A DNA stretch of 9,201 bases from Pelotomaculum_B sp041645005 (GTDB lineage Bacteria; Bacillota; Desulfotomaculia; Desulfotomaculales; Pelotomaculaceae). Position 1 is the stretch's first letter. Each line of letters starts with the position of its first letter. The notes beneath the pieces are model-generated. The model did not search any database and was not told the DNA's origin. It was given only the letters and a program-made list of their open reading frames with translations. The position numbers were made by a program, and so were the translations under genes. The DNA lies in contig JBAZQW010000074.1 in NCBI GenBank assembly GCA_041645005.1, forward strand, positions 1 through 9,201, given 5' to 3'. Below are positions 1-5,507 of the stretch, piece after piece.

Positions 1-48
1 GAAACCAGAAATTACTCATAATAAAAAAACGTATTCGGGCTAAGGAAC

Positions 49-97
49 GGGGACACACCTCTATTTTGAGCCAGTCTCTATGCCCAGGAATGTCCCC
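49..97. repeat. Inverted-repeat remnant with GGGGACA arms
   Basis: The left arm GGGGACACACCT (49-60) and the right arm AGGAATGTCCCC (86-97) pair at 10 of 12 positions across a 25-base loop. GGGGACA.../...TGTCCCC arms of this kind are familiar from ends of REP-associated tyrosine transposase (RAYT) elements and from scattered copies in Peptococcaceae genomes; that family link is my inference. No transposase reading frame is present here, so this is at most a non-autonomous copy or a remnant. Confidence 0.45.
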
Positions 98-127
98 ATC
101 AACCCTGCATCAAATCCTATATCCGAT

Positions 128-141
128 TACTGACTACTGAC
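128..141. repeat. Tandem 7-bp duplication TACTGAC x2
   Basis: TACTGAC occurs twice head to tail at 128-134 and 135-141, in the non-coding strip between the GGGGACA repeat and the hairpin after the hydrolase gene. It is a trivial microrepeat with no evident function, but it helps mark this strip as repeat-rich non-coding DNA. Confidence 0.5.
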
Positions 142-154
142 ACTAAAATGGTAG

Positions 155-172
155 GTGCGATTTTAATCGCAC
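155..172. repeat. Short palindromic hairpin, possible terminator of the hydrolase gene
   Basis: GTGCGATT (155-162) and AATCGCAC (165-172) form a perfect 8-bp stem around two T residues. It lies 5 bases past the stop codon of the minus-strand hydrolase gene, so it may end that transcript. On that strand it is followed only by CTACCATTTTAG, a weak T-tract, so a dispersed intergenic repeat is an equally good reading. Confidence 0.5.
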
Positions 173-177
173 AATAG

Positions 178-975
178 TTACACGGGAAAGTATTCCTCCA
201 GCCATTTAAAAAATGCTTCCCACGCCTGGCGGTAATGCCCGGTAAACTGGTGGTCGGCACCCGAAATAATTTTCATCGCTTTTGGTTCCCTGGCGGCGTT
301 AAAAATTATATCAGCATTCCGTACAGGCACCACGTTATCATCGCTCCCGTGCACCACCTGTAGCGGTCGCGGCGCAATCAAAGCAGCTTTTCCCGTCACG
401 TCATGCCTGTACAGATCATGGAAAAAGCTTCTTTTAACATACACAGTACCGTCCTGTCCTGATAGAGGTACCAGGTCATGCTTGTCTTCGCCTGCTTTTT
501 CCAGAAATCCCGCAAACAACCGGGTTGGTTTAGCCAGTGCCGCCCAGGCGCTGACGCCGGCCACCCTGTTATCAATTGCGCCTTGGCATAAAGCCGCTGT
601 CCCACCGAAGCTTCTGCCGGTGGTTATCACCCGGTTGAAACCGGCCTGCAAGCAGAAATCCACAGTGCTTTTTATGTCACTGATATGGCTGGTAAGACTT
701 ATATCGGAAAAATCACCTTCACTTTCCCCGCAGCCGCAGAAGTCAAACAACATGGCGGCATAGCCCCGCCTGCCAAGCTCTTCAGACATGGAGAGGGCCT
801 TGCCACCACCTTCTTTGCTGCCGGTAAAGCCGTGGCATACAATTATAACTGTACCCAAATCCGGGCCGGTAAAAAGCAGACCGGCCAGTTTCAGACCCCT
901 GCTGTTGGGGTAAGTTAATTTATTACAGGCAAATAAGGCAGACAGACTGATACCCCCCATTTTAAAAGTTGACAT
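178..975 (-). CDS. Alpha/beta hydrolase (serine esterase/peptidase-like)
   Basis: A cytoplasmic alpha/beta-hydrolase-fold enzyme of 265 residues; the substrate cannot be told. The oxyanion-hole motif HGF is at residues 48-50, the nucleophile elbow GRSFG at 120-124 (Ser122), the acid in HGSDDNVVP at 209-217 (probably Asp213) and the catalytic His in GADHQF at 239-244 (His242). FDFCGCGESEG (78-88) is the usual conserved strand and loop before the elbow. No signal peptide or membrane segment is visible. Length is normal for the dienelactone-hydrolase/COG1073-like group. The start is uncertain: neither Met1 (975) nor Met6 has a clear Shine-Dalgarno sequence, and the fold proper begins near residue 22. 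It is divergent from the nitroreductase gene, whose likely -35 box overlaps this start codon, so the two genes may interfere or be co-regulated. Confidence 0.85.
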   Translation of the reverse strand: MSTFKMGGISLSALFACNKLTYPNSRGLKLAGLLFTGPDLGTVIIVCHGFTGSKEGGGKALSMSEELGRRGYAAMLFDFCGCGESEGDFSDISLTSHISDIKSTVDFCLQAGFNRVITTGRSFGGTAALCQGAIDNRVAGVSAWAALAKPTRLFAGFLEKAGEDKHDLVPLSGQDGTVYVKRSFFHDLYRHDVTGKAALIAPRPLQVVHGSDDNVVPVRNADIIFNAAREPKAMKIISGADHQFTGHYRQAWEAFFKWLEEYFPV

Positions 976-998
976 CTTAAGACAAAGGCTTTTACAAT
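969..998 (+). promoter_or_regulatory. Sigma-A type promoter of the nitroreductase gene
   Basis: A perfect -35 TTGACA (969-974) is followed after 18 bp by TACAAT (993-998), 5 of 6 to the -10 consensus. Transcription would start near 1005, about 35 bases before the GTG start. The -35 box overlaps the start codon of the divergent hydrolase. A weaker alternative is TTTACA (991-996) with TATATA (1015-1020). Confidence 0.5.
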
Positions 999-1010
999 AA
1001 ATAATATTGT
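994..1010. promoter_or_regulatory. Operator-like inverted repeat over the nitroreductase promoter
   Basis: ACAATA (994-999) and TATTGT (1005-1010) form a perfect 6-bp inverted repeat with a 5-bp spacer. It overlaps the -10 box and likely transcription start. The position suits a repressor site; the regulator is unknown and the AT-rich context makes chance occurrence possible. Confidence 0.3.
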
Positions 1011-1026
1011 TTGATATATAAAAGCA

Positions 1027-1033
1027 AAGGAGG
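1027..1033 (+). promoter_or_regulatory. Ribosome binding site that sets the nitroreductase start
   Basis: AAGGAGG lies 7 bases before the in-frame GTG at 1041. This overrides the upstream in-frame TTG at 1011, which has no ribosome binding site. The ATG at 1039 is out of frame and meets TGA at once. Confidence 0.85.
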
Positions 1034-1040
1034 CAAAAAT

Positions 1041-1655
1041 GTGAACCTCAGTGAAATTATAAGAGACAGGCGCAGCATACGCAAGTATCAGGACAGGGAA
1101 ATCCCCCGGGAGATTTTAAGTGAAATACTTGAGGATGCTCTGTGGGCTCCTTCAGGCATGAACAGGCAGAATTGGAATATCTACGTTGTAAAGGGCGAAG
1201 AGAAGTCCAAGCTGCTCGATGCCGTTGCTCAGGCTGGTGAAATATTTAAACCTACCCTGGAGAAGCTGTTTAAGGAAAAAATGGTCAATATCACCATGCA
1301 GTTCTTTAAGGATCTTGGCGGCGCCCCGGTGGTGCTGTTGGTTTACATGCCCAAACTGACCTATGAAATCAGGCCGGATATGAGCAGTTTAGAAAAATAT
1401 CAAATCGAGCACAATCGCTTTACCAATATGCTTAGCGCGGCGGCCTTAATCCAGAACATGCTTTTGCTGGCCTGGGACAGGGGACTGGGCACCTGCTGGA
1501 TGACCGCGCCCAAGAATGCGGAGGACCAAATCAATAAGGCGATGGGGATTGCAGACCAGGAACTCGTAGCGTTAATTCCCATAGGCTACCCTGACCAGAG
1601 CCCGCCGGCGCCACCCAGAAAAGCTGATAAAATCCACTGGATTGGTTTTGAATAA
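1041..1655 (+). CDS. Nitroreductase family FMN oxidoreductase
   Basis: A 204-residue nitroreductase-fold flavoprotein, expected to bind FMN and reduce nitro-, quinone- or related acceptors with NAD(P)H or ferredoxin as donor; the natural substrate is unknown. Numbered from the GTG start, the FMN-phosphate motif RRSIRKY is at 10-16, APSGMNRQNW at 36-45, the WDRGLGTCWM segment typical of the family at 145-154, and IPIGYPDQ near the C-terminus at 179-186. The length fits the single-domain family, and no Fe-S ferredoxin domain is fused. GTG at 1041 is chosen because AAGGAGG lies 7 bases upstream. The gene stands alone, between a divergent hydrolase and a terminator hairpin shared with the convergent signal peptidase gene. 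Family assignment is firm, physiological role is not. Confidence 0.92.
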   Translation: MNLSEIIRDRRSIRKYQDREIPREILSEILEDALWAPSGMNRQNWNIYVVKGEEKSKLLDAVAQAGEIFKPTLEKLFKEKMVNITMQFFKDLGGAPVVLLVYMPKLTYEIRPDMSSLEKYQIEHNRFTNMLSAAALIQNMLLLAWDRGLGTCWMTAPKNAEDQINKAMGIADQELVALIPIGYPDQSPPAPPRKADKIHWIGFE

Positions 1656-1671
1656 ACGGGGTAAAAAGAGT

Positions 1672-1705
1672 AAAGCCGGCTGCCCTTTTTCAAGGGACCG
1701 GCTTT
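1672..1705. terminator. Bidirectional Rho-independent terminator (nitroreductase / lepB)
   Basis: AAAGCCGG (1672-1679) pairs with CCGGCTTT (1698-1705), and an inner CCCTT (1683-1687) pairs with AAGGG (1692-1696) around a TTTC loop. Read on the minus strand the stem is followed by TTTACTCTTTTTA, a good U-tract for the end of lepB. On the plus strand GCCTTTCC follows, adequate for the nitroreductase transcript. Confidence 0.8.
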
Positions 1706-1712
1706 GCCTTTC

Positions 1713-2237
1713 CTACATGCTGAATATTGTTGCTGTATCAACAGGGTAGAAGCGCGCCAGCGCTTTACCGATCACAAGATCATCAGGCACCACTCCCCAG
1801 TACCTGCTGTCAAAACTGTTATTGCGGTTATCGCCCATGACAAATATGCTGTCCGCAGGAACAGTGAAAGGTTTAAACTCGTTTTTTGGCCTTTCCAGCT
1901 CGTATGGTTCTTCCAGGGGAGCGCCATTAATATAAACAGTACCTTTGTTAATTGACACCGTATCCCCCGGCAGGCCAATCACCCGTTTGATCAACACTTC
2001 ATCCAGCCGGCTTGCCGGCGGGGCTTTAAAAACAATAATGTCTCCCCGGTTAATGCCATTAATCTTGTAAGAGACTTTTTCTATTAAAATATGATCACCC
2101 ACTTTCAGAGTGGGAAGCATAGAACCGCTGGGAATCCACCTGGCTTCGGCCACGTATGTCCGGACAACCAGGGATAGCAGCACCGCCACGAACAGGGTGA
2201 ATATCCATTCTGTTATTTTCTTTGCAAGCAGCGTCAT
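1713..2237 (-). CDS. lepB: Signal peptidase I
   Basis: A membrane-anchored serine/lysine-dyad protease that removes signal peptides from secreted proteins on the outer face of the membrane. From the start used here (174 residues), one transmembrane helix spans about 10-27. The nucleophile motif PSGSMLPT follows with Ser39, and the general-base Lys84 is in LIKRVIGLPGD. MGDNRNNSFDSR (134-145) is the conserved box E. The short, single-anchor form is typical of Gram-positive SipS-like enzymes. The ATG at 2235-2237 is preferred over upstream ATGs at 2256-2258 and 2253-2255 because AAAGGTG lies 8 bases before it. The gene is monocistronic, ends at a strong terminator and is divergent from the radical SAM gene. 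Confidence 0.95.
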   Translation of the reverse strand: MTLLAKKITEWIFTLFVAVLLSLVVRTYVAEARWIPSGSMLPTLKVGDHILIEKVSYKINGINRGDIIVFKAPPASRLDEVLIKRVIGLPGDTVSINKGTVYINGAPLEEPYELERPKNEFKPFTVPADSIFVMGDNRNNSFDSRYWGVVPDDLVIGKALARFYPVDTATIFSM

Positions 2238-2245
2238 TTTACTAA

Positions 2246-2253
2246 CACCTTTC
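2246..2253 (-). promoter_or_regulatory. Ribosome binding site that sets the lepB start
   Basis: On the minus strand GAAAGGTG lies 8 bases before the ATG at 2235-2237. The two ATGs further upstream have no purine-rich sequence at a usable distance. Confidence 0.65.
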
Positions 2254-2333
2254 ATCATTTTATAACTGATATGTTAGACCCGCCCCGGTATTATGTCAAG
2301 GCCTGCCGCTGCCGGATTGCAGCAGATATATGT

Positions 2334-2362
2334 TTCACACCTTTTCTTAAATATGATACTAT
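2334..2362 (+). promoter_or_regulatory. Likely promoter of the radical SAM gene
   Basis: TTCACA (2334-2339, 5 of 6 to consensus) is followed after 17 bp by TACTAT (2357-2362, 4 of 6). The start would be near 2369. A strong AGGGGAG ribosome site (2382-2388) precedes the ATG at 2395 by 6 bases. Confidence 0.45.
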
Positions 2363-2394
2363 AAAAACAACGCTGATATTTAGGGGAGTATTAT

Positions 2395-3531
2395 ATGACA
2401 TTATGTTTTGAACAGGGCCCGATCAGGCCACCCAGCGAGGCAGCCAGCCTATTACTCAGGCTTACCCGCAACTGTACCTGGAATAAATGTGTGTTCTGCC
2501 CCACGTATAAAGGCCAGCCCTTCTCCAGGCGGTCTTTGGATGAGATTAAGAAGGATATTGATACCGTCAAGGAAATAATCCGGTTGGTCCGGGAATACTC
2601 TCTGGAAAGTGGTTTTGGCGGTACTATAAACAGGAAAGTTCTTGAGCATTTTTACACTGCCGGGAATTACAATATGTTTCATGTGGCTATGTGGCTGCAT
2701 GATGGCGCCGGAACAGTGTTTTTTCAGGATGCCAATTCTTTGATCATGAAAACCGCTGATTTAATTGATATATTGAAGTACCTTAAAGAACGCCTGCCTT
2801 CTGTGGAACGGGTTACCAGCTACGCCAGGTCCGATACCTTATTGCGCAAAAGTGTTGAAGAACTGGCCGAGTTGCGACATGCCGGTCTTTCCCGTATTCA
2901 TGTGGGAATGGAATCGGGCAGCGACGAGGTGCTTAAATTAATGGACAAAGGAGTAACTTCACGGCAGCATATAGACGCGGGAAGGCGGGTAAAAGAAGCC
3001 GGCATTTCACTTTGTGAGTATGTTCTTTTGGGGCTGGGCGGAATGCAATGGTCACAGGAACATGCGCTTGATACGGCTAAAACGCTTAACGCCATCAACC
3101 CAGATTTTATCCGCTTCCGCAGCCTGGCGGTGACAGAAGAGATGCCCCTGCATCAAAAAGTACTGACGGGAGAATTTAAGGTGCAGGACGATGAAGGAGT
3201 GGTCCTCGGAGAAAAGATGTTTATTGAAGGGCTTGAGGGTATTCAAAGTAGTATTATAAGCGACCACTCCCTGAATTTACTTGAAGAAGTTAAAGGCAAA
3301 TTACCGGAAGATAAACCAGCCATGCTTGCTGTTATAGAACGGTTCCTGGCCCTGCCGGAAAGGGAAAAACAAATTTTTATTCTGGGCAAGCGCCTGGGAA
3401 TGTACCACCGGTTGGCTGACTTGCAGAATTCTGAGCGTCATTGCCAGGTTGAAGAGATGTTAAACAAGCTGGAAAGGGAGGGGCAGTTCGAAGAAGCAAT
3501 AGCCTACCTAAAAGGCCAGTTGATCGCTTAA
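2395..3531 (+). CDS. Radical SAM protein with CX4CX2C cluster motif
   Basis: A 378-residue radical SAM enzyme; the reaction is not known. The cluster-binding motif is at 27-35, in RNCTWNKCVFCP: Cys27, Cys32 and Cys35, spaced CX4CX2C rather than the canonical CX3CX2C. The remainder of a radical SAM barrel is recognisable: TSYARS (141-146) and the SAM-binding strand HVGMESGSDEVLKLMDKG (169-186), of the kind seen in COG1032/HemN-like proteins. No B12-binding or TRAM domain and no extra C-terminal cysteine cluster is seen, so a second Fe-S cluster or SPASM domain is unlikely. The C-terminal 80 residues look helical. The spacing appears to be a subfamily trait, since RNCxWNxC-type variants occur in related anaerobe proteins, rather than a defect. 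The gene has its own promoter, ribosome site and terminator, so context gives no substrate. Confidence 0.88.
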   Translation: MTLCFEQGPIRPPSEAASLLLRLTRNCTWNKCVFCPTYKGQPFSRRSLDEIKKDIDTVKEIIRLVREYSLESGFGGTINRKVLEHFYTAGNYNMFHVAMWLHDGAGTVFFQDANSLIMKTADLIDILKYLKERLPSVERVTSYARSDTLLRKSVEELAELRHAGLSRIHVGMESGSDEVLKLMDKGVTSRQHIDAGRRVKEAGISLCEYVLLGLGGMQWSQEHALDTAKTLNAINPDFIRFRSLAVTEEMPLHQKVLTGEFKVQDDEGVVLGEKMFIEGLEGIQSSIISDHSLNLLEEVKGKLPEDKPAMLAVIERFLALPEREKQIFILGKRLGMYHRLADLQNSERHCQVEEMLNKLEREGQFEEAIAYLKGQLIA

Positions 3532-3552
3532 ATAAATTAGATTTCGTACTAC

Positions 3553-3584
3553 GCTCGCATTTAAATGTGCGGGCTTTTTCCTTT
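3553..3584 (+). terminator. Rho-independent terminator after the radical SAM gene
   Basis: GCTCGCA (3553-3559) pairs with TGCGGGC (3568-3574) with one G-T pair and an 8-base loop. TTTTTCCTTT follows directly. It begins about 20 bases after the stop codon. Confidence 0.8.
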
Positions 3585-3625
3585 AACCAGATGGTCGAAA
3601 ATTTGAAAGAAGCCTTACTAAGAGC

Positions 3626-3658
3626 GATGAACACAGGGTTATAACCCTGTGGGTCATC
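3626..3658. repeat. Perfect 20-bp palindrome with flanking paired arms
   Basis: CACAGGGTT (3632-3640), a central AT and AACCCTGTG (3643-3651) make a perfect 20-bp palindrome. Outside it GATGA (3626-3630) pairs with TCATC (3654-3658) across a small bulge. There is no T-tract on either strand, so it is not a standard terminator. It lies between the radical SAM terminator and the hslO promoter and could be an operator, a dispersed palindromic repeat or part of a structured RNA. Confidence 0.6.
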
Positions 3659-3725
3659 ATTTCATAATTTGCCAATGAAGATAACTTCCAGGGCTGAGGT
3701 ATCAGCGTCTTTACGTTATGAAATG
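3658..3725. promoter_or_regulatory. 10-bp inverted repeat spanning the hslO promoter
   Basis: CATTTCATAA (3658-3667) and TTATGAAATG (3716-3725) are exact reverse complements separated by 48 bases. The right arm sits in the -35/-10 spacer of the hslO promoter; the left arm adjoins the 20-bp palindrome. Paired half-sites for a DNA-bending or looping repressor, or a stem of an RNA element, are both possible. Confidence 0.35.
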
Positions 3726-3737
3726 CACGGTTATAAT
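3710..3737 (+). promoter_or_regulatory. Promoter of hslO
   Basis: A perfect -10 TATAAT (3732-3737) lies 16 bp after TTTACG (3710-3715, 4 of 6 to the -35 consensus). The start would be near 3744, giving a leader of about 28 bases that holds AGGAG (3761-3765) and little else. Confidence 0.6.
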
Positions 3738-3771
3738 AATTTAAGAGAATATATGTGTATAGGAGTATGAA

Positions 3772-4644
3772 ATGAAGGATTATCTAGTGCGGGGAATTGG
3801 CGAAAACGGACAGTTCCGCGTTTTTGCCGCCACAACTACGGAACTTGTTGAAGAAGCAAGAAGCAGGCATGATACCTGGCCTGTCGCGAGCGCCGCCCTG
3901 GGCAGGGCTTTAACTGCAGGTTTACTGCTGGGCGCAAATCTAAAGGGTGATGACATTATAACCTTACGTATATTTGGAGACGGACCCTTAGGAGCCGTAG
4001 TTGTCACCGCTAATGCTGCCGGGGAAGTAAGGGGTTATGTCCAGGAGCCTCATGTTGACCTGCCCGGACAGGTGGCGGGCAAATTGCCGGTGGGTGACGC
4101 TGTAGGCAGAGGTTATCTGCATGTCACAAAGGACATGGGGCTCAAGGAGCCCTTTACCGGCAGTGTGGAGCTTGTCTCAGGCGAAATTGGGGAGGATGTG
4201 GCCAGGTACCTCTTAACCTCTGAGCAAACCCCATCCGCGGTGGCGCTGGGTGTGCTGGTAGGTCCGGAAGGTTTTGTAGAGGCAGCGGGCGGCATAATCA
4301 TCCAAATGCTTCCCGGAGCTGAAGAAAAGGTTTTGCTGCACCTTGAAAAGAGCCTGAGTGAATTGACGCCTGTCAGCAGTCTGGTCGCCCGGGGCTTGGG
4401 GCCGGAAGATATAGTGGCCGAAGCGGTAAAAGGACTCGAGGTCCACTACCTGGAAAGGACGCCAGTCCGTTTTAAATGTAAATGTTCACGGGAAAGAGTG
4501 GGAGACATTCTGGCGGCGATGGGGAGAGATGAGATTGTCACTCTTTTAAAAGAGCAGGGCAAAGCCGAAGTAAGCTGCCACTTTTGCGGGGATCGGTATA
4601 TATTTGAAGGGGCAGAATTAGAGTCTATTTTGAAAGAATCATAA
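3772..4644 (+). CDS. hslO: Hsp33 redox-regulated chaperonin
   Basis: A 290-residue cytosolic holdase chaperone. In the family, oxidation releases zinc from four cysteines, forms disulfides, unfolds the C-terminal switch and exposes a substrate-binding surface, protecting proteins during oxidative stress. The four zinc ligands are all present: Cys236 and Cys238 (KCKC) and Cys269 and Cys272 (CHFC). The N-terminal domain begins with DYLVRGIGENGQFRVFAA and has the conserved GLLLGANLKGDD (50-61) and RIFGDGPLG (66-74). Full length for the family. ATG at 3772 follows AGGAG by 6 bases. No terminator is visible between hslO and yedF 124 bases downstream, so read-through is possible although yedF seems to have its own promoter. 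In an obligate anaerobe, Hsp33 fits transient oxygen exposure. Confidence 0.97.
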   Translation: MKDYLVRGIGENGQFRVFAATTTELVEEARSRHDTWPVASAALGRALTAGLLLGANLKGDDIITLRIFGDGPLGAVVVTANAAGEVRGYVQEPHVDLPGQVAGKLPVGDAVGRGYLHVTKDMGLKEPFTGSVELVSGEIGEDVARYLLTSEQTPSAVALGVLVGPEGFVEAAGGIIIQMLPGAEEKVLLHLEKSLSELTPVSSLVARGLGPEDIVAEAVKGLEVHYLERTPVRFKCKCSRERVGDILAAMGRDEIVTLLKEQGKAEVSCHFCGDRYIFEGAELESILKES

Positions 4645-4707
4645 ATATTTTACATGCTGGAGCCTTTAGTAATAAGTATATTCCATGATGCTGATGAAGG
4701 TAATTTA

Positions 4708-4735
4708 TTGCCGATCTTGAATAATGTCATATAGT
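4708..4735 (+). promoter_or_regulatory. Possible yedF promoter
   Basis: TTGCCG (4708-4713, 4 of 6) is followed after 16 bp by TATAGT (4730-4735, 5 of 6). An overlapping alternative is TTGAAT (4717-4722) with TATATG (4741-4746) at 18 bp. The ribosome site AGGAAGG (4751-4757) lies downstream of both. Confidence 0.35.
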
Positions 4736-4747
4736 ATTCCTATATGA
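4727..4747. promoter_or_regulatory. 21-bp operator-like inverted repeat before yedF
   Basis: TCATATAG (4727-4734) and CTATATGA (4740-4747) are exact reverse complements with a 5-base spacer TATTC. It covers the putative -10 box and ends 21 bases before the GTG start. Geometry and position suit a dimeric repressor. As an RNA hairpin it would be weak because it is AT-rich. Confidence 0.45.
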
Positions 4748-4768
4748 TCAAGGAAGGAAGAGATTTTT

Positions 4769-5380
4769 GTGAGTGACAACGTGCTCGACTGCCGGGGGTT
4801 AGCCTGCCCGCAGCCGGTTATTGAAACCAAAAAAAACCTTGAAACAGGAACTGAGAAAACAATACTGGTCATAGTTGATAATGCGGCGGCAAGAGAAAAT
4901 GTTGCCCGGTTTGCTAAAAATGCCGGCTGTACGGTTGAGGTAAAAGAAAAGGAAGGGTGCTATTACCTGACTGTCACCAAACCTGATGGTGAAGCACCAG
5001 CAAAGGCCGGTGACGCGGAAGACGAGCAGTCATCTGAAACAGCCTTGGGCGCTGTGTATTTTATAACAACAAACAGCCTTGGACAGGGCTCTCCCGACCT
5101 GGGCGAGGTGTTGATGAAAAGTTTGATGGTTACCTTAACTCAGCAGGCGCCTCCTGCTTCCGTGCTTTTACTGAATACAGGTGTATATATGGCCGTTGAG
5201 GGATCTCCCGTCTTGGAACAATTACAGAAGCTGGCCGAAACAGGCACGGAAATCCTGGTATGCGGCACCTGCTTGAATTATTACAAGATTATTGAAAAAC
5301 TTGCGGTGGGCATAGTTTCAAATATGGCTGAAATCAACAGCCGCCTGAACGGACCTTGTAAAGTAATTTCTATCGGGTAG
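4769..5380 (+). CDS. yedF: YedF-type selenium metabolism protein (TusA + DsrE-like domains)
   Basis: A 203-residue two-domain protein of the sulfurtransferase-like YedF family, which tracks with selenium use in bacterial genomes; its exact biochemical role is not settled. Residues 1-75 form a TusA/SirA domain with DCRGLACPQPVIETKK, including Cys13 in the CPxP motif that carries persulfide in TusA, plus Cys8. A charged linker (about 72-92) leads to a DsrE/DsrF-like domain (93-203) with VCGTCLNYY (Cys165, Cys168). Length and layout are standard. GTG at 4769 is preceded by AGGAAGG, 11 bases away, slightly long. yedF often neighbours selD and other selenium genes; none is present here. Its neighbour hslO is also thiol-based, but a shared role is only a guess. 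Confidence 0.88.
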   Translation: MSDNVLDCRGLACPQPVIETKKNLETGTEKTILVIVDNAAARENVARFAKNAGCTVEVKEKEGCYYLTVTKPDGEAPAKAGDAEDEQSSETALGAVYFITTNSLGQGSPDLGEVLMKSLMVTLTQQAPPASVLLLNTGVYMAVEGSPVLEQLQKLAETGTEILVCGTCLNYYKIIEKLAVGIVSNMAEINSRLNGPCKVISIG

Positions 5381-5418
5381 GGTAGTTTTTCGTAAACTAA
5401 AAAAAGTTTTTAGGGCTA

Positions 5419-5447
5419 TTGAATAATATAATAAATTACTATATATT
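5419..5447 (+). promoter_or_regulatory. Promoter of the sdpR-sdpI operon
   Basis: TTGAAT (5419-5424) and TATATT (5442-5447) are separated by exactly 17 bp, with a predicted start near 5454. The surrounding 130 bp is very AT-rich compared with the flanking genes. Confidence 0.6.
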
Positions 5448-5453
5448 TATATT

Positions 5454-5475
5454 GATAAATTAGATATTTATCTAA
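5454..5475. promoter_or_regulatory. Putative SdpR-type operator at the transcription start
   Basis: Two overlapping inverted repeats lie just after the -10 box: GATAAAT (5454-5460) with ATTTATC (5466-5472), and TTAGATA (5460-5466) with TATCTAA (5469-5475). The position over +1 is classical for autorepression by an ArsR-family dimer. Which pairing is the true site is unclear. Confidence 0.5.
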
Positions 5476-5493
5476 ATACCTAAATCTTTAAAT

Positions 5494-5501
5494 GGGGGGG
5501 G
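5494..5501 (+). promoter_or_regulatory. G8 tract acting as ribosome binding site of the ArsR-family gene
   Basis: Eight consecutive G residues form the only Shine-Dalgarno-like sequence, 6 bases before the TTG at 5508. The in-frame TTG at 5502 touches the tract and is too close. An ATG at 5492-5494 runs into the tract out of frame; losing one G would put it in frame with the repressor. Confidence 0.55.
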
Positions 5502-5507
5502 TTGCTG

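Noticed and set aside
1..177. Coding sequence at the left edge
   Set aside because: No frame with a credible start, ribosome site or conserved motif; repeats account for most of the visible structure.
482..918. Plus-strand reading frames of 93 and 77 codons opposite the hydrolase
   Set aside because: They are antisense to a well-conserved alpha/beta hydrolase, have no ribosome sites and show no domain pattern.
1011..1040. N-terminal extension of the nitroreductase from TTG 1011
   Set aside because: No ribosome site precedes TTG 1011, it overlaps the likely promoter region, and AAGGAGG points to GTG 1041.
3560..3771. Riboswitch upstream of hslO
   Set aside because: No known riboswitch core motif is seen and the good TATAAT promoter would leave only a 28-base leader, so most of the structured stretch is not transcribed from it.
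5397..5413. CTAAAAA/TTTTTAG as a terminator for yedF
   Set aside because: The stem has a single G-C pair at its base and is otherwise A-T, too weak for a Rho-independent terminator.
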